The notes beneath the pieces are model-generated. The model did not search any database. It was given only the letters and a program-made list of their open reading frames with translations, and was not told the DNA's origin. Both the position numbers and the translations under genes were made by a program. Shown piece after piece: positions 41,601 to 47,924 of a stretch of DNA of 64,000 nt. Origin of the DNA: Strigops habroptila (lineage: Eukaryota > Chordata > Aves > Psittaciformes > Psittacidae); NCBI RefSeq assembly GCF_004027225.2, contig NC_044278.2:100742743-100806742 (forward strand), given 5' to 3'. The stretch's first letter is position 1. Each line of letters begins with the position of its first letter.

Positions 41601-41865
41601 AGCACACAGTATGAAAAAAAGCTTAAAAGAAAAATATAAAGAGATATATAAAAAAGCAGGTATTAGCAAATACAGATTTGGGGCAAGAAGAGCAGCTAAC
41701 AAGTTGCATAATGCTTTTCTATGGAACATACAGAAGATAAAATACCAATGTCCAGAAAGCAACCCTAATAAAAATTATTTACTGTAGAGTAATTGTACCT
41801 GATTCACTGCAATGTGCCTTAAATATTTCAAAGAAAGTCAGTCTTTCCACAGGTTTGCAAGCCAT
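5024..41865 (-). CDS. BRCA2: BRCA2, DNA repair associated (complete, 26 coding exons)
   Basis: BRCA2 loads RAD51 onto single-stranded DNA in homologous recombination and protects stalled forks, in the nucleus. The 26 coding exons sum to 10,197 nt (3,398 residues); human is 3,418. Domains in order: PALB2-binding segment with Trp31 (exon 3); six BRC repeats at about residues 971-2069 (exon 11), each with an FxxA RAD51 motif; a PhePP segment (exon 14); helical domain, OB folds and tower (about 2445-3190, exons 15-26); and a C-terminal RAD51-binding region (exon 27). Intron phases agree with human at all junctions. Exons 4, 6, 13, 16, 17, 19 and 20 have lengths identical to those I recall for human (109, 41, 70, 188, 171, 156, 145). 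No frameshift or premature stop was seen. The start ATG at 41865 opens [16 protein letters not shown], matching the human N terminus. The gene is divergent from ZAR1L and convergent with N4BP2L1. Confidence 0.97.
6939..7091 (-). CDS. BRCA2: BRCA2 exon 26
   Basis: 153 nt, phase 0 at both ends. It opens [17 protein letters not shown], matching human NIDILCNEAENKLMHIL, and the rest diverges. The acceptor is TTTATAG and the donor GTAAGC. It encodes the end of the third OB fold region. Confidence 0.9.
7806..8062 (-). CDS. BRCA2: BRCA2 exon 25
   Basis: 257 nt encoding OB3 sequence: [16 protein letters not shown], then ASNLQWQSE and [13 protein letters not shown]. It is 12 nt longer than the 245 nt I recall for human, with four extra residues around IEDIVVCC. 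The acceptor is TTTAAG and the donor GTAAAT. Confidence 0.94.
8729..8864 (-). CDS. BRCA2: BRCA2 exon 24
   Basis: 136 nt encoding the OB2/OB3 join: [10 protein letters not shown], then [17 protein letters not shown], matching human FQPSCSEVDLIGFVVSV. The acceptor is CTTCAG and the donor GTATGT. One codon shorter than human. Confidence 0.94.
8961..9127 (-). CDS. BRCA2: BRCA2 exon 23
   Basis: 167 nt encoding OB2: [17 protein letters not shown], then [13 protein letters not shown] and [15 protein letters not shown], nearly identical to human. The acceptor is TTGTCAG and the donor is a consensus GTAAGT. Confidence 0.95.
9365..9566 (-). CDS. BRCA2: BRCA2 exon 22
   Basis: 202 nt encoding the second arm of the tower and entry to OB2: [18 protein letters not shown], then [15 protein letters not shown]. 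The acceptor is GGTTATAG and the donor GTTAGT. One codon longer than human. Confidence 0.95.
9567..10610 (-). other. BRCA2 intron 21
   Basis: AT-rich intron sequence between exons 22 and 21. No exon, RNA gene or recognisable transposon was seen. Confidence 0.6.
10611..10729 (-). CDS. BRCA2: BRCA2 exon 21
   Basis: 119 nt encoding the tip of the tower: [20 protein letters not shown], matching human [20 protein letters not shown]. The acceptor is TTCAACAG and the donor GTAACT. One codon shorter than human. Confidence 0.95.
11480..12790 (-). mobile_element. CR1 LINE fragment in BRCA2 intron 20
   Basis: The minus strand encodes reverse-transcriptase fragments typical of avian CR1: [34 protein letters not shown] and [10 protein letters not shown], then [10 protein letters not shown] further on. 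An upstream piece reads [14 protein letters not shown]. Several stops and frame breaks make it non-functional. It is in the same orientation as BRCA2. The edges are approximate. Confidence 0.9.
13144..13288 (-). CDS. BRCA2: BRCA2 exon 20
   Basis: 145 nt, as in human. It encodes the first tower helix: [14 protein letters not shown], then [20 protein letters not shown]. The acceptor is TATTTCAG and the donor GTAAAG. Confidence 0.96.
13289..15339 (-). other. BRCA2 intron 19
   Basis: Two kilobases of AT-rich intron with a poly-T run near 13990 and a C-run near 14620. No recognisable coding exon or transposon was seen. Confidence 0.55.
15340..15495 (-). CDS. BRCA2: BRCA2 exon 19
   Basis: 156 nt, as in human. 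It encodes OB1 sequence: [17 protein letters not shown], then [17 protein letters not shown] and the run to TYPIQ. The acceptor is TACTCAG and the donor GTATGG. Confidence 0.96.
16151..16502 (-). CDS. BRCA2: BRCA2 exon 18
   Basis: 352 nt encoding OB1: [19 protein letters not shown], then [19 protein letters not shown] and [14 protein letters not shown], ending [10 protein letters not shown]. The acceptor is TTTTGTAG and the donor GTAAAA. One codon shorter than human. Confidence 0.96.
16808..16978 (-). CDS. BRCA2: BRCA2 exon 17
   Basis: 171 nt, as in human. It encodes part of the DSS1-binding helical domain entering OB1: [30 protein letters not shown], then [18 protein letters not shown]. The acceptor is ATCTGCAG and the donor GTACGT. 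Confidence 0.96.
19140..19570 (+). mobile_element. Degenerate CR1 LINE fragment in BRCA2 intron 16
   Basis: The plus strand reads [19 protein letters not shown], then [19 protein letters not shown]. These match the CR1 reverse-transcriptase block GFTKGKSCLTNL...DEMTG...AVDIVYLDFSKAFD, heavily mutated. It lies antisense to BRCA2. The boundaries are approximate. Confidence 0.75.
20149..20336 (-). CDS. BRCA2: BRCA2 exon 16
   Basis: 188 nt, as in human. It encodes helical-domain sequence: [20 protein letters not shown], then [11 protein letters not shown] and EFYR. The acceptor is TTTTGCAG and the donor GTACTG. Confidence 0.96.
20919..21109 (-). CDS. BRCA2: BRCA2 exon 15
   Basis: 191 nt encoding the start of the helical DNA-binding domain: [19 protein letters not shown], then [13 protein letters not shown] and RISLKTAV. 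The acceptor is CTTTGCAG and the donor GTATAT. Three codons longer than human. Confidence 0.95.
21311..21381. repeat. Two adjacent palindromes in BRCA2 intron 14
   Basis: TTAGGAAAGTAATTACTTCC at about 21311 begins a near-perfect palindrome. It is followed by a perfect 12-bp inverted repeat, AAAAAGAAGCTT (21352-21363) and AAGCTTCTTTTT (21370-21381), with a 6-nt loop. Confidence 0.85.
21482..21900 (-). CDS. BRCA2: BRCA2 exon 14
   Basis: 419 nt encoding the linker before the DNA-binding domain. It opens [20 protein letters not shown], like human TTKERQEIQNPNF. It keeps the PhePP-type motif FIPPFKTK (genomic about 21662-21690), the DMC1-interaction segment in human BRCA2. The remainder is poorly conserved. 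The acceptor is TTTGTAG and the donor GTATTT; the frame then continues into exon 15. Confidence 0.92.
22288..22357 (-). CDS. BRCA2: BRCA2 exon 13
   Basis: 70 nt, as in human. It encodes [21 protein letters not shown], matching human [21 protein letters not shown]. The acceptor is CTTACAG and the donor GTGAGA. Exons 12-13 carry the HSF2BP/MEILB2-binding region in mammals. Confidence 0.95.
22358..23700 (-). other. BRCA2 intron 12
   Basis: AT-rich intron between exons 13 and 12. I see no exon, transposon or strong structural repeat. Confidence 0.55.
23701..23790 (-). CDS. BRCA2: BRCA2 exon 12
   Basis: 90 nt encoding [15 protein letters not shown], then [10 protein letters not shown], like human EPSIKRNLLNEFDR...[10 protein letters not shown]. 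The acceptor is ATTCTAG and the donor GTAAGT. Two codons shorter than human. Confidence 0.95.
23791..24974 (-). other. BRCA2 intron 11
   Basis: Intron between exons 12 and 11. A somewhat GC-richer stretch at about 24240-24480 is unexplained and matches no repeat I recognise. Confidence 0.5.
24975..29744 (-). CDS. BRCA2: BRCA2 exon 11 (BRC repeat exon)
   Basis: This single exon of 4,770 nt (human 4,932) is uninterrupted by stops. It encodes six BRC repeats. By sequence and position they correspond to human BRC1, 2, 4, 6, 7 and 8; I see no equivalent of BRC3 or BRC5. All six keep the FxxA motif that docks on the RAD51 oligomerisation surface, as FQTA, FTSA, FHTA and three FSTA. The stretch [20 protein letters not shown] between BRC1 and BRC2 is almost identical to human. 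Sequence between repeats is acidic, Ser/Asn rich and poorly conserved, as expected for this disordered region. The acceptor is CTTGTAG and the donor GTAGGT. Confidence 0.96.
25522..25612 (-). repeat. BRCA2: BRC repeat (BRC8-like)
   Basis: About residues 2039-2069: [15 protein letters not shown], then AILKECDD. It corresponds to human BRC8 ([12 protein letters not shown], then GVLEEFD). Confidence 0.92.
25765..25856 (-). repeat. BRCA2: BRC repeat (BRC7-like)
   Basis: About residues 1958-1988: [18 protein letters not shown], then RQLFSEMEE. Very close to human BRC7 (IFSTASGKSVQVS, then QVFSEIE). Confidence 0.92.
26185..26277 (-). repeat. BRCA2: BRC repeat (BRC6-like)
   Basis: About residues 1818-1848: [15 protein letters not shown], then EMFEDNY. 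It lies where human BRC6 lies and has the Phe-x-x-Ala core. Confidence 0.87.
27072..27170 (-). repeat. BRCA2: BRC repeat (BRC4-like)
   Basis: About residues 1520-1553: [15 protein letters not shown], then [18 protein letters not shown] is identical to the core of human BRC4, the strongest RAD51 binder in human. The second motif has drifted (FFAE instead of LFDE). Confidence 0.9.
27972..28070 (-). repeat. BRCA2: BRC repeat 2
   Basis: About residues 1220-1253: [15 protein letters not shown], then KLFRDLD. It corresponds to human BRC2 (FYSAHGTKLNVS, then LFSDIE). Confidence 0.9.
28724..28818 (-). repeat. BRCA2: BRC repeat 1
   Basis: About residues 971-1002: [17 protein letters not shown], then LFKDIE. 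The FQTA and LFKD elements are the two RAD51-contact motifs. It corresponds to human BRC1 (GGSFRTASNKEIKLSE). Confidence 0.92.
30580..31764 (-). CDS. BRCA2: BRCA2 exon 10
   Basis: 1,185 nt (human 1,116). It opens [20 protein letters not shown] and contains a [11 protein letters not shown] stretch like human EWSQLTLSGLN. It ends near [13 protein letters not shown], like human KKTNKFIYAIHDE. The acceptor is ATCTAG and the donor GTATAT. Overall conservation is low, as is usual for this exon, but the flanking anchors and phase fit. Confidence 0.93.
31765..34754 (-). other. BRCA2 intron 9
   Basis: The intron of about 3 kb between exons 10 and 9 is AT-rich and without recognisable exons or transposons. 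Confidence 0.55.
34755..34869 (-). CDS. BRCA2: BRCA2 exon 9
   Basis: 115 nt (human 112). It encodes [14 protein letters not shown], then LSVPETVKL and DIKDF; the SNHD tetrapeptide aligns with human YFSNHDE. The acceptor is TTTACAG and the donor GTATGC. Confidence 0.88.
35783..35838 (-). CDS. BRCA2: BRCA2 exon 8
   Basis: 56 nt (human 50). It encodes [19 protein letters not shown]. Sequence similarity to human is weak, but the acceptor CTAAAG, consensus donor GTAAGT and phase fit between exons 7 and 9. Confidence 0.82.
37301..37412 (-). CDS. BRCA2: BRCA2 exon 7
   Basis: 112 nt (human 115). It encodes [20 protein letters not shown], then [12 protein letters not shown], nearly identical to human. 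This segment holds mitotic PLK1-dependent phosphorylation sites in human. The acceptor is TTTCTAG and the donor GTATTT. Confidence 0.95.
37506..37546 (-). CDS. BRCA2: BRCA2 exon 6
   Basis: 41 nt, as in human. It encodes [14 protein letters not shown], like human VVCGSLFHTPKFVK. The acceptor is CTTTTAG and the donor GTATAT. Confidence 0.94.
37654..37706 (-). CDS. BRCA2: BRCA2 exon 5
   Basis: 53 nt (human 50). It encodes [18 protein letters not shown], with SPxxL and TP matching human SPVVLQCTHVTPQRD. Two AG acceptors lie 5 nt apart (CCAGTCCAG). Only the upstream one, used here, keeps the frame from exon 4 to exon 6. The donor is GTTTGT. Confidence 0.88.
38485..38593 (-). CDS. BRCA2: BRCA2 exon 4
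   Basis: 109 nt, as in human. It encodes [19 protein letters not shown], then [13 protein letters not shown]. Similarity to human is modest, but length and phases agree exactly. The acceptor is GTTGTAG and the donor GTATGC. Confidence 0.9.
38594..40914 (-). other. BRCA2 intron 3
   Basis: Intron between exons 4 and 3. It contains an AT-rich ATATAC-type microsatellite at about 38863-38885 and the CR1 3' end at about 40350-40628. The rest is unremarkable. Confidence 0.55.
40350..40628 (+). mobile_element. CR1 LINE 3' end in BRCA2 intron 3
   Basis: The sequence is the typical CR1 tail. It contains a degenerate 'GTGAAGCACTGGAGCAA' block, then 'GCAGTGTTCAAGGCCAGGTT' and 'TTGGAACTGGATGAGCTTTA', and ends near TTCTGTGGTTCTATTAG. 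It is 5'-truncated, as most CR1 copies are, and antisense to BRCA2. Confidence 0.92.
40915..41160 (-). CDS. BRCA2: BRCA2 exon 3
   Basis: 246 nt (human 249). It encodes the PALB2-binding segment [20 protein letters not shown] with Trp31 in the same position as human, followed by [10 protein letters not shown] and [16 protein letters not shown]2 binding through this helix recruits BRCA2 to breaks. The acceptor is TTCATAG and the donor is a consensus GTGAGT. Confidence 0.96.
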
Positions 41866-41893
41866 TGTCTTATCCGTAACATTACTGGAACAG
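41799..41893 (-). CDS. BRCA2: BRCA2 exon 2 (start codon exon)
   Basis: The ATG is at 41865-41863 and is followed by 67 coding nt in total, exactly as in human. They encode [20 protein letters not shown], like human MPIGSKERPTFFEIFKTRC. About 28 nt of 5' UTR precede the ATG, after an acceptor TTCAACAG. The donor is GTACAA. Confidence 0.94.
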
Positions 41894-42539
41894 CTGTTGA
41901 AAAACCTGAGAAGAAATGAGAAAAGACTTCCACATAGTGCTATTCTAACGCTGTGGGGCTGCAAGTCTTAAGCCTGCTTTCCTGTAGCAGGTGTGTCATA
42001 ACCCAGCCTGTTTAGCTTTAAGACTGTGATGCATGTGCTCAAACACTGCAATGGGACAAACACGGTATGTAAACAACAGACCAGAAAAGCATAAGGCATC
42101 ATACCAGAGATAATAAAAACACTTAGCAAATACAGGACAAAATCGAGATGGAATGGGCAGGAGGACACTCTTGAGGTATTTTAATAATAAAGAAAAAATC
42201 CACACTACTAAATGTTAGGATACAATATATACTAGTACATATAAACTGTTACAACCATTACAACTTACGTGCCAAGAATGTGATTTAAAGATGCTTTCAA
42301 GGGGAGGAAGCATTGTCAATTTCACAGTTCTATTAAAAACCAGGTACAAGTAAGATTGCCGTAGAAACTTCCCTGCTTATCTTAACATTTGTATTGTTTA
42401 CACGGCAAAATCAGTTTCCGCCGCGATGGCTGATCTACACACTGCCTCACCAAAACCATGGGAGTGACAGGCACTTAAAGAAGGGGAAAAGACTACCCTA
42501 AAGCAAGTCAAGAAGTGCAAAACTGCCTCAGAAGCACAT

Positions 42540-43180
42540 TTTAGAAGCCGAGGCGCACCGCCCACGCCGCTTCCCGTCAGGGACGGGTCCTGCCGGGCAC
42601 CCACCACACGCGGGGCGCTGCCTGTGCAGGCGCCACCAAGTCACTCCGCAGCGCAGAGGGGCCTCACAGGGCGACACCTGCTCCCTTCCCCCCACCCTCC
42701 ACGGGACCCCCGGCGGGCCGGTAACCGCAAACCCCGCGCAGGCCGTGCGGAGAAGGGCGGCAGCGGGAGGGACCCGCCGGCGGGACGGGATCCGCAGGGA
42801 CACCCCGCGCAGGGGCAGGCCCCGGGCAGAGCCACCCGCGGGCCGTTTACCTCCGTCCGGCCCGTCGGGCGGCGCGGCGGCATCGCCTCACACGCGGGGA
42901 GGGCGGCACTACCCCGCAGGGACAGCGGCACGCGCAACGCCACCGGGACCCCGCTCAAAGCTTGGCGCCAACACAGCTCCGCGCGCCTGCGCACTGCGCG
43001 CACCCGCCTGCCCCGGCCACTCCGTCACGGGAAGGAGGCGGTGTCATGGCGGCCCCACGCGCCCTGTGTGGGGCGGGGCAGCCGCGGCCGAGGGAGAGCG
43101 GGGTCCGTCCGTGCGCGCTGCACCACAGTGGGGGCAGGGAGCGTGCCGAGCCAAGGGACACTCGTCCCTATAGACGTGAG
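42540..43180 (-). promoter_or_regulatory. BRCA2 CpG-island promoter
   Basis: This is an abrupt GC- and CpG-rich block of about 640 nt in otherwise AT-rich DNA, centred on the BRCA2 exon 1 donor. It lacks a TATA box. It contains a perfect 10-bp palindrome TTGGCGCCAA at 42962-42971, which is E2F-like, and adjacent CTGCGCACTGCGCGC, which resembles NRF1 half-sites. A CATGGCGGCC at 43045-43054 resembles a YY1 element. E2F-type control fits a gene expressed in S phase. The long open frames here on both strands are a by-product of high GC. Confidence 0.75.
42851..42990 (-). other. BRCA2: BRCA2 non-coding exon 1 (approximate 5' end)
   Basis: A strong donor GAG|GTAAAC at 42851/42850 lies in the GC island upstream of exon 2, in the place expected for the untranslated first exon. 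The 5' boundary is a guess, because no TATA box is present and such islands start at several positions. Confidence 0.5.
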
Positions 43181-44199
43181 AGATGAGGTATCGCACGCAG
43201 GGTGGACCCATTCCATCCTCCTGCTTAACAGCAGCTAACACCAGCGTCCCAGAAAAAGGCTCCAGGAGCCTTGCAGCGAGATGCACTACTGTGGTGGAAT
43301 TTCGCTGCTGTGGAAGTCTTGACCACATATATTAAGAGGGCTTATTAGGAAATAATTATGCTTTCCAATATTACAATAAAGGAAGATAATATTTTCTTCC
43401 ACATACGTGGCCCTTCTTGATTTGACTCTTGATAAATTCTTGGCCTCAGCAGTGAGTCCATAAAATAACTTCAAGTTGGGTGGAAAATTCTTCCTGCCAC
43501 CAATTTTGAGTTGGCCATCTTTCATTTTACGGGGATGTTCCTCTGCTCTTGTGCTGTGAAGGCGTTTACTCCTACCTCTCTGTACCAGTCCTTGTTACAC
43601 AGTTTTATCACACCACATACTCATCTGTCACCTGCTTCAGGGTCTCTTCAAACAATAATTTTTCCATGTCCCTCCTCCTTCCAATATACTTACTGAACTT
43701 CTAATCCTGCAGTGACTGCTTCTTCCCAAAGCATTCAAACCACTGTCTTGAATGATGGCATGCAGCTTCCATTTTAATGTCCGTAGCCCTCCCAATGCAC
43801 TTGATTTATTTCAGACACTTGAAAGGATATTTTGCAAGTACACTGTGAACTTTTAAAGACATCACCCCTACCAGCTCTTCTGTAGCCCCTATTTTGTTGG
43901 CCCACTGAACATTTATAAAGCAACACTTTCATAAAGGTGGTGAGGAGTAACAAATTACTTCACAGCAGGTCCAGGGATTTGGGGATTCTGCAGTTTCGAA
44001 AGACTCACATACACAGCTTGGATGATTTAATTGCATGATTTTAACTATATTACCTTAGAATTGAACTAAATGTGATTATGGAAGAAGAACTGTTAGTCTA
44101 ATATGTAAGTGCTTGTAGTGCTAAAATTTATTTCATTATACAGGTATTAAGCCACTTTTCCTGGTATAACTGTTTTCCCTTTGGAGCAGTGTACAAGCT
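43181..44199. other. BRCA2-ERV intergenic segment
   Basis: AT-rich non-coding DNA between the BRCA2 CpG island and the LTR. I see no exon or repeat with support. Confidence 0.5.
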
Positions 44200-44815
44200 T
44201 ATCCTGGTTTCAGCTGTAGCAGTTATTTTCTTCTCCTTTCTGGTAGCTGGTGCAGTGCTGTTTTGGCTTTGGTCTGGGAGCAATACTGATAACATATGGA
44301 TGTTTTAGTTGTTCCTCAGTAGTGCGTACTCTGATCAAGGACTTTTCAGCCTCATGCTCTGCCAGTGAGGAGGGGCACAAGAAGCCGGGAGGAAGCAGAG
44401 ACAAGACACCTGACCCAAACTACTCAAAGGGGTATTCCATACCACAGCATGTCATGCCTTGTATGTAAACTGGAGGGAGTTACCGGAAGGGACTGATCGC
44501 TGCTCGGGTTGGGCTGGGTGTCGGTCGATGGGTGGTGAGCAATTGTATCGTGCATCTCTTGTGTTTACTTTTTTCCCCTTTTCTCTTTCAGTTTTATATT
44601 CTTTCCACTTGTTATTTCCATTATCATTATTACTATCTTTATTATTAGCAGTAGTATTATACTGTACTTTTAGTTATTAAACTGTTCTTACCTCAACCCG
44701 TGGGGTTTACATTCTTTCAATTCTCCTCACTGTCCCACCCAGGGGGGGAGGAAAAGGGGTGTGTGAGCGAACGGCTGCATGATTCTGAGTTACCAGCTGG
44801 GTCTAAACCATGACA
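44200..44815 (+). mobile_element. ERVL-type LTR (5' LTR of a truncated provirus)
   Basis: It begins TATCCTGGTTTCAGCTG, a one-base variant of the common avian ERVL LTR start (TGTCCTGGTTTCAGCTG), and ends ACCATGACA. Within it are a TATGTAAACTGG TATA-like element near 44461 and an ATTAAA signal near 44677. Downstream, GTCCTTTTTGGCACCCAACA resembles the primer-binding-site region that follows this LTR. Length is about 616 nt. The family call is from recognition of the pattern, not a library search. Confidence 0.85.
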
Positions 44816-46520
44816 GTCCTTTTTGGCACCCAACATATAGTGATACAGCAGCAGAAGTTTTTGAGAAAGGGATGAAAATAATCCAATCCTTCTGAAGGCA
44901 AATTCTGCCATAAAACAGAGTAAGGTCAAGGGACCTGCACAGGAGATCCAGTTTTTGGGAATAAAATTGCAAGATGGACGTCACCAGATCCCCACAGATG
45001 TGATCAACAAGATAACAGCAATGTCTCCACCAACTAACAAGAAAGAAACACAAGCTTTCTTAGGTGTTATGGGGTTCTGGAGAATGCACATCCCAAATTA
45101 CAGTCTGATTGTAAGCCCTCTCTATCACGTGACTCAGAAGAAGAATGATTTCAAATGGGGCCCTGAGCAACAACAAGCCTTTGAACAAATTAAACGAGAG
45201 ACAGTTCATGCAGTAGCCCTTGGACCAGTCCAGACCGGGCCAGATGTAAAAAATGTGCTCTACACCGCAGCCAGGGAGAATGGTCCTACCTGGAGCCTCT
45301 GGCGGAAAGCTCCAGGGGATGCTCGAGGTCGACCCCTCGGCTTTTGGAGTCAGGGATACAGAGGATCCGAGGCCAGCTATACTCCCACTGAAAAAGAGAT
45401 ACTGGCAGCCTGTGAAGGGGTTCAGGCTGCTTCAGAAGTGGTTGGCACTGAAGCACAGCTCCTCCTGGCACCCCGGTTGCCTGTGCTGGGCTGGATGTTC
45501 AAAGGCAGGGTCTCCTTTACACATCATGCAACCGATGCTACATGGAGTAAGTGGGCTGCACTAATTACACAACAAGCTCGAATAGGAAATCCCAGTCGCC
45601 CAGGAATTCTAGAAGTCATCAACTGGCCAGAGGGCAATACTTTATTTCTATACTGACTCACGGATGGTGGCAAATGCCCTGTGGGGGTGGTTGCAGCAAT
45701 GGAAGCAGAGCAACTGGAAATGCAGAAGTAAACCCATCTGGGCTGCTGCACTGTAGCAAGATATCGCTGCCCGGGTGCAGAACCTGGTGGTGAAGGTACG
45801 CCACGTAGATGCTCATGTACTCAAGAGTCGGGCCACTAGGAACACCAGAACAACCAACAGGTGGATAAAGCTGCTAAGATTGAAGTGGCTCAGATGGACT
45901 TAGATTGGCAACATAAGGGTGAATTATTTTTAGCCCGGTGGGCCTGACACTTCAGGCCATCAAGGCAGAGATGCCATGGCACGCCAGATAGAATTGGGGC
46001 TCATTTCCGGAATAACCTTATAGACACTTGGGCCAAAGAGCATGGCATTGAGTGGGTGTATTGCATCCCCTACCATGTACCACCCTCTGGGAAAATCGAA
46101 TGGTACAGTGGACTACTGCCAAAAGCTACACTGAGAGCAATGGGTGGTGGGACCTTCAAACATTGGGATACACATTTAGCAAAAGCCACCTGGTTGGTCA
46201 GCACCAGGGGATCTGCCAACAGGGCTGGTCCAGCCCAATCAGAACTTTTATGTACTGTAGAAGGGGATAAAGTTCCTGTGGTGCACATAAAGAATTTGCT
46301 GGGGAAGACAGTCTGGGTTATTCCTGCTTCAAGCAAAGCAAACCCACTTATGGGGTTGCTTTTGCTCAGGGACTGGGTGCACTTGGTGGGTAATGCAGGA
46401 AGATGCAGAAGTTTGGTGTGTACCTCAAGGGGATTTAAATTTGGGTAAAAACAGCCAATGAACTCAATTATATGCTGTTGCCTGATATATAACACTGCTA
46501 TAGCCTATCAGCTAAATGTC
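44816..46520 (+). pseudogene. Defective ERVL-like pol remnant
   Basis: This is the internal part of an old endogenous retrovirus. After the primer-binding-site region, gag, protease and the catalytic part of reverse transcriptase are missing. The sequence resumes in the C-terminal reverse-transcriptase and RNase H part of pol (open from about 44955 to 45656). A damaged integrase region follows in shifted frames to about 46450. Its recognisable features are a HxxR-type segment, a WAKEHGIEW-like stretch and a GGGTFKHWDTH-like stretch. Stops and frameshifts are frequent, no env is visible and no 3' LTR is seen, so it cannot encode a virus. Only description is possible; the breaks look ancient. 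Confidence 0.85.
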
Positions 46521-47284
46521 CATCTCCGCCACTCTGGGCTTTGAAAAGAGAATATGTGCTGTCATGATCATCAGCAGAGAATAAAATCATGGGAAAAGCC
46601 AGCAGCAGATTAAGTGCCTGCATTCTTTGCTCAGTTGTTGGAGTTTATCTGGGCTTTGTTAGTTTCCCAACCTCCCCCTTTTCTTCTTTTAAGACCATAA
46701 AGAGAAGGAGTTGGGAGCAGGCAGGCTTCCCCTCCCCATCACAGCTGTGGTTGTCCCAGCTGTGCTGAATTACATCTGTTCATCCTTGCAGTGTCTTGCA
46801 GAGATGCGCTTCTTTTTGAGCACTGATTATGTCTCAGGGCTTCTACAGCTCTGTCAAGATCTTCATGAATGTACAGCTACGTAAGCAACCGAGACTTTAC
46901 TCAACCCTGGACTTGTTATTGCAGTGTCTAACCCCATGGCTGTTTCCCACCTGAAATCGGAGGTAGATGCCTCCATCAGCAGCACAAGCCTGCCTGTGTG
47001 CGCAGTGCACAGCTGCAGGCCAGCTCTGTGCAGCCCTTCGCCTCACAGAGACCTTGGCGAGGTGATGATGGGACATCCCATCCAATCTGGTGGCACAGGT
47101 CCCATCATGGCCTGCGTGCCCAGGCTTCCACACTGCATTCCTGGAGGCCCATCGACTCCTATTTGCGCCCAGTTCTAGAGGAAGCAGTGAGGACAAGTCT
47201 GCAACCCTCCCTTTACCATCAGCCCTCTGCCGGGCTGGGGCCAATTTCCCCATCAATTAGCAACAATTAGCAGCAGCTCTCCAG
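46521..47284. other. ERV-ZAR1L intergenic segment
   Basis: About 760 nt of mixed-composition DNA upstream of ZAR1L. It may include the ZAR1L proximal promoter. No coding exon was recognised. Confidence 0.45.
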
Positions 47285-47297
47285 ATAAGATAAAAGG
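47285..47297 (+). promoter_or_regulatory. TATA-like element upstream of ZAR1L
   Basis: GATAAGATAAAAGG lies about 50 nt before the chosen ZAR1L ATG, at a spacing that would allow a short 5' UTR. A TATA-type start would suit an oocyte-restricted gene. This is inferred from position only. Confidence 0.35.
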
Positions 47298-47342
47298 CAG
47301 GGCATGGGGAGATCCAGAGCTGACTTTTCTGTGGTTATGATC

Positions 47343-47924
47343 ATGGAGAGCTTTGTCTATCCCCCCTTCAGCACATTCCCCAGCTTCAGGAGCAGCCTCA
47401 CTCCGAGCCGCAACGGGGACGCGGCGGTGAAGCAGCCCAGCTGGAAGCAGGGCAAGAGCGGCGGCATCAGCCCCTTCCTCGGGGGGCCCCTCACCCCTGT
47501 GCCCTCCGACTACCTGGACAGCTGCCGCCGGGCCCAGCTCCAGGCCCTGCTATCGCAGGTGAGCCCGGGGCTGGCGCCGCGGCTGCGCCGAGCCAGCACC
47601 CGGGAGGCGGGCGTGCAGGTGAGCCTGCGGGCCGACGCCGCGGTGCAGTGCTCGCTGGGGCCGCGCACGCTGCCCGCCGGCCGCCCGCTGAGCCCCGCGA
47701 CGCGCCGCTCCCTGGGGCGCCTTGCCCTCTACTCGCCCGTGCCGGACCGGCGCCTCTTCACGCTGCCGGAGGCCGCCGCACCCCAGGAGAAGGAGGCGGC
47801 GGCTGGGACGACCCCCGAGGCGCAGGCGGCGGAGGATGAGAGCAGGCAGCAGCAGGAGGGGCAGGCAGAGGCCGCGCTGCCGAGCACGGAGGCGGTGTTC
47901 CGCAGACGGCGGGCTGTCTTCCAG
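47343..47924 (+). CDS. ZAR1L: ZAR1L exon 1
   Basis: 582 nt, 194 residues, ending VFRRRRAVFQ before the donor GTGCGC. The first half is conserved. The second half is a GC-rich, Ala/Glu/Gln-rich linker that is poorly conserved. Long open frames on the other strand here are GC artefacts. Confidence 0.92.

Noticed and set aside
42624-43238. Long open frames on both strands in the BRCA2 CpG island
   Set aside because: They come from very high GC with few stop codons. The frames overlap on both strands and show no recognisable domain, and they span the BRCA2 exon 1 donor.
44955-45656. The pol open frame as a functional or co-opted gene
   Set aside because: It lacks the catalytic reverse-transcriptase core and has no clear promoter-to-start arrangement. 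It is followed by frameshifted integrase, so it is best read as provirus decay.
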